The notes under the pieces are model-generated. The model saw only the letters and a program-made list of their open reading frames with translations, searched no databases and was not told the DNA's origin. Source: Ilex aquifolium (Eukaryota; Streptophyta; Magnoliopsida; Aquifoliales; Aquifoliaceae). Taken from it: a DNA stretch of 64,000 nt. This document shows, piece after piece, positions 1 through 11,716 of this stretch (within the stretch, counting starts at the first letter, position 1; each line of letters opens with the position of its first letter). A program made the translations under genes and the position numbers. The stretch covers positions 21,644,981 through 21,708,980 of the forward strand of contig OX637407.1 of NCBI GenBank assembly GCA_951799425.1, in the 5' to 3' direction.

Positions 1-604
1 GTCCCTAAGAATTTGGAACCCTTTTTTTCATGGGTAGAGTTGATATCGTATCATCAAATGAATAATACTTGATTATATGTTGTGGGTTTTGCTTCCCTCT
101 GGGATTGACACTACCTAAGTATGGTTTTCCTATATCAACTCTTGTAATTGAATATTTGATTCAAGAGGGAGATGTGTGGAGGCTGCAAAAAGAGAGATTC
201 TCATGCTTTACAATGGGAAGTCTCTGTCGTTTATCATTCCCCGGTGGGTAAAAATTAAGATATTTTAAGTCAGTTTCCTTCATGTGACAGGTAATTACTT
301 CTTAGTAAAATACTCTGTGCGTGTGTGTGTGAGAGAGAGAGAGTTTCATGAAGGATTCCCACATTCGTTTTTCCAATTTTTATTTCATTTTTCCAATTCT
401 TATTTCATTTTTGTTCTCGATGAAATGTCTATTTTAAACAGCTGTGGTTTTGGTTTCTTTGATTGGTTTGCCAAATACATTGGAATAGTCCAACCTCTTT
501 CATTGACATCAAAATTTCGAGCTTTATTTTACACATCTTAACTCCATATTGAAGTTTGATGATTTAATTTTGCTGCCTAATTTCAAGTTACACAAATCAG
601 TATA
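1..604. other. 5' flank of the BCCIP homologue
   Basis: AT-rich sequence upstream of the first start codon. It holds a short (GT)n-(GA)n microsatellite at about 318-342, which could lie in a promoter or leader. I see no coding exon that I can assign, so it may be promoter, 5' UTR or the tail of a neighbouring gene outside the window. Confidence 0.4.
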
Positions 605-3600
605 ATGCCGCGAAAGCCAATAAGGCGGCACCGGCTAATGAAACCTCAGCCTTTCTCCTTCTCACCCTTTGGTCGTTCAGTGGCTCGAGTTGCCTCTGCT
701 TACAAGCTCAAGGGCCAAATGCCTGGCTCCAAATTTCATAGGAAAAATTCCCCCAACACTCCAGGTATCTATTTTGATGAACTTTGCTAAGCTTATTGCT
801 TACGTGAAGTTTCTTGGTCTAATTCTTTGGTATGATCATATTGCACACAAGCCATAGTGCTTTTGTTGTTGATTCTTTGTAGATGTGTTTGTGTTGTTCC
901 TAATTTCAAATGTGTTAACTCCAGGTAATGGATTTGTAAATCATGCTTTGGAAGATGGGAGTGAAAAGTTTGAATCATCTGAGGAAGAAGGGTTTGAAGT
1001 AAGCATAATATCAGTATCAATGCACTCACATTTAAATCACCAAAAGTAGTCTCACAAATCTAATCATAGTCACTTCATTCATATTTAATAATATATAATT
1101 GTTGTCAGTTTGTTTTCTTTGTTCTTGAAGGGAGTCATCCAGGCAGATTTTTCCTTCTTTGACCCAAAGCCTGATGACTTTCATGGAGTGAAGGCCCTGC
1201 TGGGGGCTTATCTTGATGATAAGCAGTGGGATCTAAGTGGTTTTGTAGACCTGATATTGAGTCAAATCACAGTGGGGACAGTTGTTAAAATAGAGAACAA
1301 TGAAGATGATGGGCTTTACTCTGTTGTCACTGCTCTAAACTTGGGAAGATATAAGGCAAGAAACATACTCTTTTAATGCCCAACTCATTGATATTTGGTC
1401 GCCTGACATTTTTTTTTCGAATCTGCTGCTATGGCCAGCTTCTTTTACATTGTGCCATATGAGTGTTGAAAGGACGATGCCACTACTCAGTTAAAATGGT
1501 GGGGCAGTAAATGTTCAACAGTTCAAGCATGTGATGGAAAATCTTCCCTCTCCCCTTTCCCTGTCCTAGTGTGATGTGGTGTTTGTGGTCAGTGATAAGC
1601 TGGTGATTGGAATTACTGTAGAGCTGAAACCACTCTTCGTGTTTGTACTTGTTCAAATACTTTGCTTTTGCTTTTAACAGGATCATAAATGTATAATGGA
1701 GATAAAGGAATTCCTGCTTAAAGTGTGCCAGGAGAAGGAGGTATTAGAAAATTTGCGATCATTCGTGGTTGAGCAAGCACATGATGTGGGTCTCTTGGTC
1801 ACTCAGCGTGTCGCCAATCTTCCTCCTCAGCTTTTGCCACCCCTTTATGATGCTCTCTTTGATGAAGTCTCATGGGCAACAGAAGATGAGGTTAGATGAG
1901 AATACAATTCTGATGGGTGAGCTTGATAGATGTTTTACTTGCATGCTCCAAAAATTTTTTGTTTGTTTTTGTTGTTTTCTGGATGCAGCTTGAAATGATT
2001 TCCTTCCACCAAAAGATTACTTATTTCTCATTTTTCTGCTTATTGAAGCCGACAGAAGAGCTCCGGAATTCATTCAGCTTTAAGTTCTATCTGCTGGTTA
2101 GTAGAATCTATAAGGTATACCCCTGTAGCATTTTACTCTTCTGTTTCCAGTTTTACTATGGGTTTCCTTGGCTCGAAGTTGGCCTTATTATCTTTTCATT
2201 TTTGATTTTGGTATGTGAGCCAATAGAACAAGAATGCAAACCAGGAAAGGAGGCCAAATAGCAGTAGTGATGAAGCAATAATATACATTAAGCCGGAAGA
2301 TGAAATTTTTCACAAGGTACTAGTGCCTTGGTATTCAACATTTGCTGCATCTATTAAATTTCAGATTCTGACTCTTTTTCTGCCTGCATCTCAGCTTAGT
2401 TCCTGGTCTTTCAGTTTCCCTTTGCGTACTCAGCAGGTTGCAATGCATGAGGCAAGTATTGGTGTTGTCTTCCTTTCATGGTAGTTTTAGTAATTAGCTA
2501 CTCTTAACCAGGTCACTCCTATGTTACTCGGGCACTTAAAAGTTCTTTTTACTGAATCTTCCTGGAAAATCTTCTTTCTTGCAAGATATTTTTTCTGCAT
2601 ACCAGTACTGAACATGATGCTGAACTAATTCAGCACTCTTTTTCAACAAAATTTGATTGTTGTTATTTGTTTTTTTAAAATCTTTTTTGGAGGTGGGGTT
2701 TGGTTTGTGAGGGTTATGAGAAGTGTTATCAGAACTGGATCAGACCGATAGGTTGACCCAAAAAACCGGCTACTTTGGACTCTAAACTGGTCTGGTTTTG
2801 TTATTGGATCGTTTGTGTACTTGAACTGCCTTCAAACTGCTGAAACCGGATGGTTTTTGATCAACCCTTGCAAACCTTTCTCCTTCTCTAGCTTCCAAGC
2901 CTCCAGCGGTCCCACCATCGATCCAGTTCCAGGCATCTCAGTCGATCTCATGCCACTCGATCTCATCTCACTCTAAGGCTCTCTTCCGGTCTTTGTCTCT
3001 CTGACTCTCTCTCTGTTTGCTTCCATTCGAATTTTTTTGTTTTTAGATAATATGTTTGATATTTTTATATGTTTTATTTGACCCACAAACATGTTTGCAA
3101 AAATAACAAACAAAAATTATAAAAAATGTTTGATATTTTTGTTTTTATTTGACTCACTGTATATAAAGTCATTTTTTTAGTGTAATTATTATGTTTTATA
3201 ATACAACTGGTCCAACCAGTTGATTAAACGGGTTGGTGTCAGGTCCGGTTCTGATAACTATGGTTATGGGTATATTGGGGTTGGGGCAGAGGCTAAGAAA
3301 ATGCTTTAGATGTGCTTTGTATTCAATGGAGTTGCTGCAAGTTTAGCTTCAGGAATATTTTTCTTAGTATTACTCCTGGGGTTTGTGTGATAATGCCTTT
3401 CTATTTTTGAGGGATAGAGCCAAGCAAATGCAATTGTAAATATTTATTTACCATAACGAAAAGATAAAATTGTAATTACCTTTACAAATTGTTATACATC
3501 AAATTACAAAGGATTAGTTGTTTGATTACCAGGCCATTCATATGCTGTTAACGAATAACCATTTATGTATGTGATTTTCTATTTCTTTTGCCCTCAGTTC

Positions 3601-3892
3601 TTGACACCTGAAACATACAAAAGTCGTAGAAACTGACTTTTTGCAGTAGATGCATTATCTTGAATCTAATTAATGCCACTAGTATTGTCATTTGATGCAT
3701 CATCGTACCATGCTTTACTGCTCTGCTCATGAGATTCATGGCTTATATAGCTGAATGTTCCTCATTTGTGTGAACGATGCCTACTTGTTGCAGCTGAAAA
3801 ATTATCGGTTAGTAGGTTTAGTCATGGCCATTGACGCAAGCAAAGTTTCCACATTCAGGCAGCAGTTGAAATCTTTGATCAATGAAGAATGA
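605..3892 (+). CDS. BCCIP / BCP1 family protein, eight exons, 324 aa
   Basis: Homologue of BCCIP (BRCA2- and CDKN1A-interacting protein; yeast Bcp1), a nuclear protein tied in animals and yeast to genome stability and to chaperoning or export of ribosomal cargo. Exons I can join in frame: 605-764, 925-998, 1131-1355, 1681-1890, 2049-2114, 2233-2316, 2395-2451, 3794-3892 (stop TGA). They total 975 nt. The protein begins with a basic tail (MPRKPIRRHR), then an acidic stretch (ESSEEEGFE), then the family core QADFSFFDPKPDDFHGVK at about residue 81, DLSGFVDLI, and LKNYRLVGLVMAIDA near the C-terminus. Introns after exons 3 and 7 start with GC, the others with GT. The last intron (2452-3793) is enlarged by a transposon. 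The length matches the plant family (about 320-330 aa). The family call and exon joins are strong; the role is taken from homologues. Confidence 0.93.
2720..3261. mobile_element. hAT-like element in intron 7 of the BCCIP gene
   Basis: Inverted ends GTTATCAGAACTGGA (left) and, on the other strand, GTTATCAGAACCGGA (right) bound a 542-bp insertion. It is flanked by GGTTATGA (2712-2719) and GGTTATGG (3262-3269), an 8-bp direct repeat with one mismatch, as expected for hAT elements. There is no transposase ORF, so it is non-autonomous. The exact end positions are uncertain by a few bases. Confidence 0.65.
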
Positions 3893-4952
3893 TGCCAACA
3901 GAAGGTCCACTGCTATACTCTGACAGTCACTTGATTATTTTCTTCTAACACCTTGCAGAAATTTGGCAATATTATCTTGCTTTTATTTGCTATTTCTCTG
4001 GAATGCCACTTCCAATCTGTTCTAATGCTTTCCGTAAACAGGCATGCTGTTGGCCTTCAACCTTTTCTTGTAGAGAAGGCACAGAATATTTTCCTCCAGA
4101 GCCTGCTTCATCTCTTTAGGTCATTTTGTGAACTTGTATACTGTAATTTAGTTATTTTGTTAGTGGAGATGATTAATTAGGAATTTGATAGTAAGCACAT
4201 TAAGGCTGGATGCCAAAAGATTTTGTTTTGCCTCTGCGCACTGTTAATTTTCCTCAGATAATGCCAAAAAATTATTGTTATTTCTGGAACTCTTGTTGAG
4301 AATCTTGAGACAACTGGTTATAGTTGAATATTCCTTTTGGTTGGTAAGGATATCATGGTTTTGAACATAACGAGACCGCATATATCGCAAACATTTCTGA
4401 TTTGCATGCTGTTTGACAGGGGGAATGCAAAACCAGTGAAATTCTCTCGCTCTCGCTCTCTCCATGTATGTATCTCTCTTGATTCTCTGGATTTCTCAAT
4501 GAAGAGGAGACTAACCCAGGATAGCAGAAAGCCCCATTTCGGTTGTGGTTCTCAATTAGTCAGGTTATCCTTTGCCCAGATCGGTTTTGTTTATGACAGC
4601 CATGGGGTTCGCAATATATGTATAAAGGCATTCCTTATCTCGAGAGAGTCGTTTTGAATGAAATGACATTTGGGTATTTGAGAAGTCTTCACTGACCTGG
4701 CTCTCACTCTTGAGGTATCATAATATTCAAGCTGGCAATGGAGTTCTTAATATTTCCTTGTTTCAACTCTTAGTTTACTAGAATTACATGCTGTTTAGTA
4801 TGTTACGTCCAGATCCCCTTAACTGTCCTTTCTCAAGTTCTCAATGATAGATCACTCTTCATTTATTGATAAAAGTCTCATTTATATATATAGTCTTAAT
4901 TGAATTCATGACAATTGATACAAGTCAATGACATTGAGAGATTAAGGGGAAG
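3893..4952. other. 3' flank of the BCCIP homologue
   Basis: Contains the likely 3' UTR. A 106-codon open frame at 4337-4657 resembles nothing I know and has no intron-exon support. A TC-rich tract lies at about 4443-4460. I found no other feature. Confidence 0.4.
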
Positions 4953-5535
4953 TGATATAGAACAGGTGACAACAGGTTATTTGGAGCGAGAAGATCGTCA
5001 TGCGTCCAAAGTGCAACGGAAAGGCCAAAAAGAGATGGCAGAGGTAAAATGGGTTAGACCCCGAATTAAGTAAAAATAGTGCCACTTGATTCAGAGCGGG
5101 CCAACGATTAAAATTCATTGTTTTGTCATGAGCTCTTTTAGTTTTGGGTTAAATTTCATTGTTTACGCCTTCAAATCCTTATTTTTGTCGTTTTCGAAAA
5201 AAAAATTCAAAAATAAACAATAAATGATACGAAATTCTGAATTTAGTGTTGTCAGTTTTATTAAAATCTGGACAACATGTGTGTTTATGTTAATTAGTTA
5301 AATTGTAATTTTTTATTTTTAAGAAGTTTTGTATAATTAAGGATTTTACTTCCATTATGAGGACGATTAGTGTTTTGACTGTTTTTATATATGTTGTTAT
5401 ATGTAATAAGAGTTATTTAGTCAATAATATAATATTTTTGATAGTTTTCTCTTTCTTTACTCTTTAGATTTAGTGTGTGTGTTACTTTGCAATTAAAAAC
5501 GATGATTTCTTTGTGCCTTCTTGTTTACCATTGCA
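4953..5535 (+). repeat. 5' LTR of the Gypsy element
   Basis: Starts TGATATAGAACAGGTG. It aligns along its length with 9961-10530, sharing for example GTTTTGTATAATTAAGGATTTTACTT versus a near match in the right LTR, and the terminal block around AACGATGATTTCTTTGTGC. The end is set at ...CATTGCA before the primer-binding-like sequence. The LTRs have clearly diverged, so the insertion is old. Confidence 0.82.
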
Positions 5536-5917
5536 TTAATTAGTATCAGAACGTTGACTAAAATGAAAATCAACAAAATGGTAACAATCTTCTTAATGAT
5601 GGTGATCATGTGGAATGGGCTTTGTCGAGAGTCGAATTCTTAGATTTTCGACGACAATAACAACAACAATTTTGGCAGTTCTAGCAACAATCCTTGTAAG
5701 CACTGTAGGCCATGGTTGACTAGTTCACACTGCATCCAAGCGAGCATTCCGATCGAGAAAAGGTGAACGAAAATAGAGTTCGTGTTCAATCCAATTAAGA
5801 TTGTAATCTTGTCTCACAAGGACACCTATTATAGATTGCAACGATGACGATGATGATTATTTATTGGGTAACATTGCAACTTTCAGAGATCCTAGTCGTG
5901 AGTCTAGGGATTTTCAG

Positions 5918-8900
5918 ATGAAGGTTGACCTACCTAGTTTCAATGGTCATCTTCATAGTGAGGATTTTCTTCACTAGTTGGTAGAGGTGGAGAGATTCTT
6001 TGATTATATCGACGTTCCAGAAGCAAAGAAGGTGAGGTTGGTGGATTACAAATTGAAAGGAGGGCTTATGCCTGGTGGGAACAAATCCAACTTGCTCGTA
6101 CCAGTGAGGGCTAGTATCTGATTTGTGCCTAACAGAAGATGAAGAGGTTACTGAGATCAAGTTTTTTACCTCTAGATCGTAAACAAGTCATGTTCTTCCA
6201 ATATCAAGCTTGTAAACAAGGCAGCAGATCTATTCAAGCGTATACAGAGGAGTTCTAGAGTTTTTATTCTCGTAATAACTTGAATGAGACCGAGTTCCAA
6301 AAATTGCTTGGTTTATCAGGGGTTTGCATTTTGTCATTCAGGACAAAGTTTTTTTGCAGACTTTGTTTTTTTTGATGGAAGCCATGAGGGTAAGACCTAG
6401 TTGGATAGGGTTGAGGCCCAAGTATAGAACCGGAGTTCCTCCGATTCATCATGTCCTATAGTGAATCGAGGAAAATAGATTGTGGGTACTCTAAACCCTT
6501 CTCAAGTCAAGGCCTAGAATCCAACAACAGTGGGGTATCTGCAAGGGCGCCGAAGAATCCCTATGCTGGACCTGAAGGAGATAACTGTAATGTGGTCAAC
6601 CAAGGCTTCATTCTAATCAGTACCCTAAGAGGGGCACAATGAATTGGTTGACATTGAGGAAGCTGATTGAGAGGAGAGCTGCTAGGTGGAGGATGAGGTT
6701 TTCAAGGATGAGGATGAGAGGATCTCCCCTGTTATTCATCGACTGATGTATACTCCTAAGATCGAGCATAACGTTTAGAGGCAAAATAGACATCATGAAC
6801 AGTGAACTAGAGGGCTTGTCAGTTGATTTTTTGGTGGCGGTAACAAGAAGAATATTGTGTCCTAGGAGATGGTTGACTAGCTGCAGTTACGGATTGAGAA
6901 ACACCCTTCTCCTTGTACTATCTAGTGGATTAAAAATGTTGGCGAAACTAAGGAAATAGAACAATATCGTATCCACTTTTCAATTAAAAGTATAAAGATG
7001 ATATTGTGGATATGGATGCATGCCATATTCTGTTGGGAAGACCATGACAGTATGACTCGAACGTTGTTTATAGAGGCAAATACAACACTCACACCTTTTG
7101 CAAAGGTGGTGTTAAGATTGTACTTGCCTTTACAGTATAAGAGAGTACTCCCGTAGCATCCCAGGCTAAGGGCGGTCCCTTTCTTATTGTCCTTGCCATT
7201 GATGAGGATGTGAAAAATAGTGGAGAAGTATATGCATTGGTGGTGAAGGGTGAAGAGAACTAGAAAGTCGAGTCTAAACCAGTGTCCGACTTGTTGATGT
7301 CATTGTTAGTCGAGTTTCAATGGCGTCATGCCAGAGGAGTTTCCAGATGGTTTACCCCCTTTTGAGGTACATTCAACATCATATTGATTTGGTGCTTAGG
7401 GCTAGTGTGCCAAACCTGTCTCATTATTAAATGAGTCCCAAGGAGTTCGAGATATTTTAGGGCCAGGTTGATGCATTGTTGCGAAAAGGGCAGATTAAGA
7501 TGAGTATAAGCCCTTGTGCTTTTCTTACTCTACTTACTCCTAACGGAGAATGGTAGTTAGAGGATGTGTGTCGATAGTTGGACAATTAATAAGATCACTT
7601 TGAAGTATCAATATCCTATACCTTGATTGGATGATATGTTAGACATGTTGAAGGATGCAAAGGTGCACTCCAAAGTTTGATTTGAATAATGAGTATCGCC
7701 AGATCTGTATTCGTCAAGGTAATGAGTGGAAAACAACCTTTGAGAAGAGGAAATGGTTGTATGAGTAGTTGGTTATGCCCTTCGATTTGTCTAATGCCCC
7801 CAATACTTTCATGAGGGTTAAGAACCAACCGTTCAAGCCTTTTGGAAAAATTGTGGTTGTTTACTTTAATGATATTCTGATTTACAACATCCATTTGCAA
7901 GATTTGAGGGTAGTTTTTGCAGCTTTGTAGGAGAATAGTCTGTTTGTGGAAGAAGTTCAGCTTTATGACTGATAGTGTGGTGTTCTTAGGGTATATAGTC
8001 GGTGCTACGAGAAATTGTGTGGATGGAGAGAATTTAGGAGTTGCCTACACCACGGATAGTTAGTGAGCTTTACACCTTTCATGGCCTTGCAACATTCTAT
8101 TGGAGGTTTTTGAGGAATTTCAACACTATTGCGATACCTTTTACTGATTGCCTGAAACAAAAGCAGTTGCAGTGGACTGATGAGGCAATAAGGAGTTTTT
8201 AGCTACTTGAGGAGAATCTCATCACAACTCCAGTGCTAGTGTTGCCTAGTATCAGTAGTTATTTAAGGTGGATTGTGACGCTTGTACTGATATTGGTGCA
8301 GTTTTCTTAGAGGAGGACAAACCAATAGCCTTCTTCAGTGAAAAACTTAATGAGGTGAGGCATAAATGGTTTATTTATGAGTAAGAGTTCTATGTGATTG
8401 TCAGAGCTTTACAACACTATCAAAATAACTTGATTTAGAGGCAGTTCATCCTAAATACAGACCACCAAGCGGTAAAGTACCTCAATAGTTCTACTATTCC
8501 CAATCAAATGCATGCTCGATGGTTTGATGTGATTCAAAAGTTTACCTTCACCCTTAAGCATAAGTTGGGCCAGTTGAAATAGGTGGCGGACTTCAGATGT
8601 TTCTCATCTTGCTCACTTGTTCTTTCGGGGTATTCCCAAGACCTCTACTTTTGACCGTAACAACAAGTTCTATAGTCATTTTTGGCAAGCTTTGTGGAAG
8701 TGGTTGGATACTTCGTTGTAGTACAACATCTTGAGTTATCCCCAGACTAATGGATAGACAAAGGTGGTGAACCAGACATTGGGAGCATCTTACGGAGCTT
8801 TTATCCGAAGTGGGATAATACTTTATCCATCGACAAGTCCCTTATTCTAGATTGTCTACATTCGAGCTCCTCTACACACGTTTGACCTGATTTCATTACC

Positions 8901-8995
8901 AAAGCCTCCGAGGATGAACATTGTAGCTGAACACATCCTAGAGAAGTTGACAGATGTGCATGGAGATGTGAAGCAATAGTTGGAAGCCTTGACAA
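5918..8995 (+). pseudogene. gag-pol pseudogene of the Gypsy element
   Basis: Gag begins at ATG 5918 (MKVDLPSFNGHLHSEDFLH, then a stop). A protease-like patch DACHILLGRP lies near 7020. The RT fingers and palm (EYRQICIRQGNEWKTTF) lie near 7690-7740. The catalytic Y-x-D-D site near 7861-7880 reads YFNDIL, so one catalytic Asp is lost. RNase H (KVDCDACTDIGAVF) lies at about 8266-8306. Integrase is reduced to its C-terminal half, with [15 protein letters not shown] near 8655 and a PQTNG-like motif near 8745. The zinc-finger part and first core strands of the integrase are deleted. There are many in-frame stops and frame changes. The element is inactive. Confidence 0.85.
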
Positions 8996-9053
8996 CCAAG
9001 TAGAAGGAAGCAGTATACATGTATCGTCAATAGAAGATTTTCAATGTTGGGGA

Positions 9054-9815
9054 TAGGGATGGCAGTGGACTGAAGCGGGGGCGGAGGGTGTAGTCTCCAT
9101 CCCCTTACCCGCTTAAAAAAACTCCGTCCATTCCCGGTTCACTCCCGTTAACGGGTATAGTTTTCATCCCCATCCCCATCTGCGGGTAAATTTGTAATCC
9201 CCACCCCGCCCCGTCCTTTGCCTTCACCTCCGTCCCCACCCCCCGTCCACCTTACTCACCCAAGCCCAAGCCAACATAATCCAAAATTTTAAATAAATCT
9301 AACATTCTAAATAATCCAACGTAATTATAGAATATCATAATATAATTAACAGTTTGTCATTTACAACATAATATAATTAAAACCTTACCTACAACATAAT
9401 CCAACATAATATAATTAAAAGTTTATCCCCTTTGTAAATCCAACACAACATCATGCAACACAACATAATGTAACATAACATAATCTAACATAAAAAAATA
9501 TAAAAACACAAAAATTTACATTTTTACAAGCAAAAACTAAAAAAGAAAATCAAAAAATAAAACAATTTTCAAAAGAAAAAATCATTCAATAATATGTAGA
9601 TTTGTATTCACAGTAACATGTATATATATATATAAAGCGAGTAGGGAGGAGGCAGTGCGGGGGTAAGTGTCAGTCCATCCCCGCCTTCATCCCCGTACGA
9701 GTTTATACGGGTATCTCCGTATATGTCCACTGTCCAATACGTATGGTCCATCTCCGGTCCAAATATGACAGATTTGGACGAATATCCATTTTTACCCGGT
9801 CCACTGCCATCCCTA
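9054..9815. mobile_element. non-autonomous hAT element, TIR TAGGGATGGCAGTGGAC, copy 1
   Basis: Starts TAGGGATGGCAGTGGAC and ends with its inverse complement (one extra base of the inverse lies within GGTCCACTGCCATCCCTA). It is flanked by a perfect 8-bp duplication, GTTGGGGA at 9046-9053 and 9816-9823, which is diagnostic of hAT transposition. Removing it rejoins the Gypsy integrase tail frame (FNVGD / GDIVMVHV). It is 762 bp long with no transposase and GC-rich subterminal blocks (CCCCATCCCC-like). A sister copy lies at 27164-27688. Confidence 0.93.
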
Positions 9816-9960
9816 GTTGGGGACATAGTCATGGTCCACGTACACAAGGAGAGGGTCTATCAAGCACCTTCAACGTTCAAGATTTGTTCGGGTACCATAC
9901 GGAGGCCATTGAACTTCCATCTTTTAACTCGAGGACAATTTCTTTTGAAGAGAGAGGGAC

Positions 9961-10530
9961 TGATGTAGAACATATTACTTGGAGCAGGAAGACCATTGTG
10001 CATCCAAAGCGCAACGGAAGATCAAAAGCGATAGTAGAAACAAAATGGGTCAGACTTAGAATCAAGTGAGACCAATGTTATTTGACCCGGATTGGACCAA
10101 CGATCAAGATTCATTGCTTTACCATAAGCTTTTTCAGTGTTGGGTCAAATTTTATCGTTTAGGCCTTCACACCCCATTTTTTGCTATTTTAGGAAACAAT
10201 TCAAAAATAAATAATAAATTATAGAAATTTTTGAATTCAGTGCCGTCAATTTTGTTAGACTCTAAACATCATGTACTTTTGTGTTAATTAGTTAGATTGT
10301 AATTTTTATTTTCGGTAAATTTTGTATAGTTAAAAATTTTACTTCTATTATAAGGACAATTAGGGTTTTGGCTACTCCTCTATATATCGCACAATGTATA
10401 TGAGTTGTTCAGTCAAAAATACAACATCTTTGAGAGTTTTTCACTTTCTTTTCTCTATGGATTCAAAGTGTGCGTGTATTACTTTACACTTAGAAACGAT
10501 GATTTCTTTGTGCTTTCGTGTTTATCGTTA
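9961..10530 (+). repeat. 3' LTR of the Gypsy element
   Basis: Starts TGATGTAGAACATATTACTTGG right after the purine-rich tract, then follows the 5' LTR. Its right end is less certain: after ...TTTATCGTTA the flank reads TGTCAGAACG, which again resembles internal sequence just after the 5' LTR. No matching target-site duplication was found. Confidence 0.78.
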
Positions 10531-10945
10531 TGTCAGAACGTATATCAAAGAGATCCAAATCTTTATGTTTGAACCTTGCTTATCCTAGAACTTCTTGGCT
10601 CTGAATACTTCCCATAATTTCACTTAAAACTTGTCTTCTTTAACTGTATAAAGGTGGAGTCTATTAATAAAATTTTACCATATTACTCTCTCAAGGTAGG
10701 AAAGTTTTTCTTACTTTCCTCCTCATTCTTCTTCTTCAATTCCCAGACTCCACTTCTTGAAAAAAAAATCTATTGAATTTTCCCAAAAAATGGAAGTTAG
10801 GTGTAAAATATGTCAAAAACTCAAAACTATAATATGCAAAAACCTAGATATAGTGGATTGGAGTGGGAAAATTTAGTCATCTGTTCACTATTTATAAACC
10901 TTAAAAAATCTATGGTGAAAGCTGAAAGAAGAGAGTGGATATAAC
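10531..10945. other. spacer
   Basis: AT-rich sequence between the Gypsy relic and the next hAT element. I see no gene, RNA or repeat structure. Confidence 0.4.
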
Positions 10946-11716
10946 CAGTGCCATAGCCACATTAGGGTGGGGGGTGAGTGGGGTGCTGAACTTTGGTTAA
11001 CATCTTATATTTCCCCTTAAGCATTTAAAATTTTGTATAGTGGTAAATAAATTTTTTTTTAGTAAGTTAATGGTCCACTTGTCTCCTTACTTAGTAAAAC
11101 AAGTATTTTATTTTTTGGCTAAAGAGCAGAGATTTGAAATGTCCTAACCATTATATATATTGTCACAATATCATTATTACTTACTATACTGCCTTTTTTT
11201 TTTTGTAATTCTTGATTTTTTTTTTTTGATAAATTAGCAGCTCGCAACTTAGTAAATACGACCATATACAAATGATACATATACTAACCTAAAAGGGAAT
11301 TTCTCAACAAGATGAAGCATTATCTCAACTAGGCTTCACAGCAAGAGAGGTAGATTTTCTCATGGTCCCTTAGATTGTCAACTCAGTCAGTTATAAATGA
11401 TTCTGGGGTTTTCTAATGTTGTCATATGGTCCACTTTAATATATGATTCAGTTAAAATATATTATGAAGAAGTTTTTGTGTCTCTTTTAGTTCATATTTT
11501 GTTGAAGCTAAACTGATAGTACTTCTAATTTCATGTAGTAATTAGATCTTAATATATTTCAAGTGCTTGGAACTTAAAATTTTTTATAGCAAAATAGCAT
11601 CCAATTTAGTCTTCATTAACAGAGGTTTGGAAAAATTTCTTATAATAGTTAGTTAATATTGTATTCATGCTTTTGCCCTCTCCAAGTTTGACCATTGAGT
11701 CTCGGCTCTGCCCCTG
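10946..11716. mobile_element. hAT-like element ending CTCTGCCCCTG
   Basis: The left end CAGTGCCATAGCC and the inverse of the right end CAGGGGCAGAGCC agree at 10 of 13 bases. Flanking 8-mers are GATATAAC (10938-10945) and GTTATAAC (11717-11724), matching at 7 of 8. The CAGGGGC-type end is typical of plant hAT elements. The 771-bp body has no long ORF, so it is a deletion derivative. Confidence 0.72.

Larger units (their letters stand above)
4953..10530 (+). mobile_element. Ty3/Gypsy LTR retrotransposon, decayed, both LTRs present
   Basis: Two related LTRs (4953-5535 and 9961-10530) both begin TGATRTAGAACA. Just inside the left LTR, TAGTATCAGAACG resembles the usual primer-binding site complementary to initiator tRNA-Met (TGGTATCAGAGC). 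The purine run GAAGAGAGAGGGAC directly precedes the right LTR and fits a polypurine tract. Between them lie gag, protease, reverse transcriptase, RNase H and a partial integrase in that order, all broken by stops. The RT-RNase H-integrase order makes it Gypsy rather than Copia. A hAT element sits inside it at 9054-9815. Confidence 0.88.

Noticed and set aside
4337-4657. 106-codon open frame after the BCCIP gene
   Set aside because: No family resemblance or splice context; probably chance within the 3' flank.
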